Shown here one piece after another: positions 60,885 through 64,000 of a stretch of 64,000 bases of DNA; positions within the stretch are counted from its first letter, which is position 1; the number at the start of each line of letters is the position of its first letter. The DNA comes from Stomoxys calcitrans (Eukaryota; Arthropoda; Insecta; Diptera; Muscidae). Below the pieces are notes generated by a model that saw only the letters and a list, made by a program, of their open reading frames with translations, was not told the DNA's origin and searched no databases. The position numbers and the translations under genes are program-made. The stretch lies in the NCBI RefSeq assembly GCF_963082655.1, contig NC_081555.1:181204151-181268150 (forward strand), read 5' to 3'.

Positions 60885-61515
60885 TTATACCCTCAACCAT
60901 ATTTGACACAGTTGTTTGAAGTCATAACAAACAACTTCAATCAAAATTTCAGACAAATCGGATGGGAATTGCGCCCTCTATTGGCTCAAGAAGTCAAGAT
61001 CCAAGATGGGCGATTTCAACCATATCTAGCACAGTTGATTGAAGTCATAACAAAACACTTCATGCAAAATTTCAGCCAAATCGGATGAGAATTGCGCTCT
61101 CTAGTGGCTCAAGAAGTCAAGACCCAAGACCGATCTATATGGCAGCTATATCAGGTTATGAACGGATTTGAACCATACTTAGCACAGTTGTTGGAAGTGA
61201 TACCAAAACACCACGTGCAAAATCTCAGCCAAAACGGATAAGAATTGCGCCCTCTAGATGCTCAAGGACCGATTTGGACCATTTACAATCCCAACCGACC
61301 TAAAATAATAAGAAGTATTTGTGCAAAATGTTAAGCGGATAGCTTAACTAAAGTCATCTAGCTTTCGACAGGCGGACGGACGGACATGGCTAGATCAACT
61401 TAAAATGTTATGACGATCAAGAATATATATACTTTATGGGGTCTTAGACGCATATTTCGAGGTGTTACAAACAGAATGACGAAATTAGTATACCCCCATC
61501 CTATGGTGGAGGGTA
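60885..61515 (-). mobile_element. Mini-me-like element, - orientation
   Basis: Three units, core with reversed GTCC stretch near 61370-61385, TA stretch, and head TATGGTGGAGGGTAA. The tail is missing. Confidence 0.82.
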
Positions 61516-62499
61516 ATAATAATTTTCTTAACGTTAATATCATCTCCTCATTTGCTCCTTCCCATCCTGCTGTTGCCTACTCATGGCTTGGTCATTGACT
61601 AATTAAATAAATGAATTCAAGCATTAACTTTAAATACCCCAACTGACCACATGCTTAACAGGTACTCAGCAAAAAGAACAACAGAATGGCGACCCTCTTT
61701 TCCATTGGTATAGGAGGGTCTTTTCTATACCAGTGCAAAAAAACTTCCAACATGGAGTGCTTGGTGCGCAACACAAATTGTGGCCAAAACTCTAAAGTCT
61801 CTGGGATTTACATTCTGGCATAATGCAATAAATGAACCGCATACAATGTGGGCTACGAATGGCCTCTATGGCCAATGGACTCATGCGGGAGTGCTGTGGC
61901 AAGTTTGAGCAGCACAGGAGCCATAATAACAGCATAGAACGCGTTGGAGGCAATTATGGCCATCATATAATGGAACAACCGATAATTTGAGGCCATTGAT
62001 TGTTTAAAATCAATTAGGTGTATGCATGGTTATTTGTGGGCTATGGTTACAAGTACCAGGGAATATCCTGGAGCAAACACTCACAAACTCAATTATGCGT
62101 TGCATTGTTCTTGTACGTATGTATGAACGTGCAGGTATTTGTAAATTAAGAGTGGCCGCGAAAGGACTTTGCCTTTGTTTTGAATATTTTTTTTACATCA
62201 AATTGTTATAAATAGTGGTTTGAGTAATTTTATCGTTTCACCCAAGTTTTTTAAGTCAAATCTTAAAGACTGGGAAACAAACGGGGATTACTATGTGGGA
62301 AATCCGAGCACGACGCCAACTCATCCGAGCGCTGGTAAGGACATGGTGTGAATAGAACATGTCAAACATCCAAAGCATGTCCATTTAAACTGGAACCGGA
62401 TAATTCCTTGAACCCCTATTAGAGGTGTTGGAGAATAGATTGGCATAGTGCCTTAAAAATGTCGCTGATATGAAAAATGAAAAAATGAAATTAGTATTT
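61516..62499. other. Unique intergenic DNA
   Basis: No gene or repeat recognised. Confidence 0.5.
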
Positions 62500-62574
62500 T
62501 TCTGATGTTCTCGCCAAGATTCGAACCCAGGCATTAGCGCCTCAGGTGAACATGCCAATCTTTGCATCGAGTTG
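62500..62574 (-). mobile_element. SINE head fragment
   Basis: Only the reversed tRNA-like head: GATTCGAACCCAGGC (B-box) and CATGCCAATCTTTGC. Confidence 0.7.
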
Positions 62575-62631
62575 GCTTTCAGAGAAGTAGTCATAGATCC
62601 CTGGAAATTTCGAATTTCCACTTTTATCCAA

Positions 62632-62948
62632 AATGGCCACCGTAGCGCAGAGGTTAGCAAGTCCGCCTATGAAGCTGAACGCCTGGAATCGAATCCGGGC
62701 GAGACAATCAGAAAAAATGTTCAACGGTGGTTTTCCCCTCCTAATGCTGGCAACATTTGTGAGGTACTATGCCATGTAAAACTTTTCTCCAAAGAGGTGT
62801 CTCACTGCGGCAAGCCGTTCGGACTCGGCTATAAAAAGGAGGCCCCTTATCATTTTAAAACTTGAAACGGACTGCATTCATTGATATGTGAGAAGTTTGC
62901 CCCTGTTCCTTAATGGAATGTTTATGGGAAAAATTTGCATTTGCATCC
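62632..62948 (+). mobile_element. tRNA-derived SINE, near complete
   Basis: GGCCACCGTAGCGCAGAGG head, B-box worn to GGAATCGAATCC, full body and tail CAAAATTTGCATTTGC-like. A weak ATCCAA repeat flanks it. Confidence 0.87.
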
Positions 62949-63022
62949 AACGTGGCACTTTAGTGAATGCTCTTAAAGGGGTATATAAATAAGCTCAGAC
63001 AATTAGCATTCCGTATGTTTAG

Positions 63023-64000
63023 CAAGTAAAAAAGCATTAAGTTCGGCTGGGCCGAACCTTGGATACCCACCACCTCGGGTATATATGTAGTAAACCCTCT
63101 TTCGTCACGATCTGGTGAAAATTGAATAGCTTAGGCACCCAAATACGGCACGTGTATTGAATGGTGTAATAAATATAAGTCACTGTTCAATTTTGTAGAA
63201 CAAAATATTCTTTCTTTTTGGCAGATATATCCAATGATAAACCGATCTGAACCATATTAAGGTCGGATATCGTGAGGCTCAGAAAAACTCACTGTTAAAA
63301 ATTTCAGCGAAATCGGGTATTAAATAAAGCTTTTATGGGCTTCAGACCCATTATCGGGAGATCGGTCTATATGACAGCTATATCTAAATATAGTCCGATC
63401 AGAACCATATTTAGGTGGGGTATTGGGAGGCCTAAAACTACTCACTTTTTAAAATTTTAGCGAAATCGGGTAATAAATAAGCTTTTATGGGCTTCAGACC
63501 CTTTATCAAGAGATCGGTCTATATGACAGCTATATCTAAATACAGTCCGATCAGAACCATATTTAGGTGGGGTATTGGGTGGCCTTAACCTACTCACTGT
63601 TTCAAATTTTAGCAAAATCGGGTAATAAATTAAACTTTTTTTGGGCTTCAGATCCTTTCTCGGCAGATCGGTCTATATAGCAGCTATATCTAAATATAGT
63701 CCGACCTGAACCATATTTTGGGTCAGATGTCGGGAGGCCTAAAACTACTCACTGTTTCAAATTTCAGCAAAATCAGATGAAAAATATCTAAATATAGTTC
63801 GATTTGAACCATATTTGGGTCCTTTGATAAGAGACCTAAAACTACCCACTGTTACAAATTTCAGCAAAATCGGTTAAAAATTAAGCATTTATGGGCATTA
63901 GGCCCTTTATCGGCAGATATATCCAAATATGGTCCGATTTGGCCCGTTCAAGAACTTAACCAGCGTGCATCAAAAAGACGTATCTGTGCCAAATTTCAGC
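63023..64000 (-). mobile_element. Mini-me-like element running off the right edge
   Basis: Starts AGCAAGTAAAAAAGCATTAA, GGCTGGGCCGAACCTTGG, then at least five units of about 150 bp (GATCGGTCTATATGACAGCT). Core and head are outside the window. Confidence 0.85.

Overview
The window reads as nuclear DNA of a higher (calyptrate, probably muscid) fly. Three things point there: a complete gene for the insect chordotonal TRPV channel Inactive with short fly-type introns; dense dispersed repeats whose ends read GGCCGGGCCGAA...TATACCC and whose cores carry TA-rich and GTCY-rich stretches like the dipteran mini-me elements; and many degenerate LINE, tRNA-SINE, mariner and Helitron copies. The genus cannot be fixed from the sequence alone.

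Layout. 1-38 kb is gene-free repeat territory: mini-me-like elements built of ~150-bp units, non-autonomous Helitrons built of ~131-bp units, fragments of at least three LINE families, more than a dozen copies of one tRNA-derived SINE, a decayed mariner with a short internal-deletion derivative, and a perfect 2.33-kb (CTACT)n array at 24.4-26.7 kb. 38.6-43.5 kb is the gene core: iav (nine coding exons, 1,129 aa, + strand) with a predicted RFX X-box and overlapping forkhead site 130 bp before its ATG, then a small intronless secreted-protein gene on the - strand whose 3' end nearly touches that of iav. A paralogue of the small gene lies at 46.3-46.7 kb with a matching core promoter. 47.8-64 kb is again repeats: an RNase-H LINE, R1-like LINE fragments, more mini-me copies including one with an expanded GTCY microsatellite, and a Helitron inserted in the middle of a host palindrome.

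The genes. Inactive is expected to pair with Nanchung in the cilia of chordotonal neurons (hearing, proprioception). The predicted RFX/forkhead site fits the known ciliary programme that drives this gene in Drosophila. The two small genes encode charge-segregated secreted proteins (signal peptide, acidic block, arginine-rich tail) that I do not recognise. With their shared promoter they are the best candidates here for something undescribed.

Limits. All calls come from reading the sequence. LINE clade names, transposon boundaries other than those fixed by target-site evidence, and the transcription start sites are inferences.
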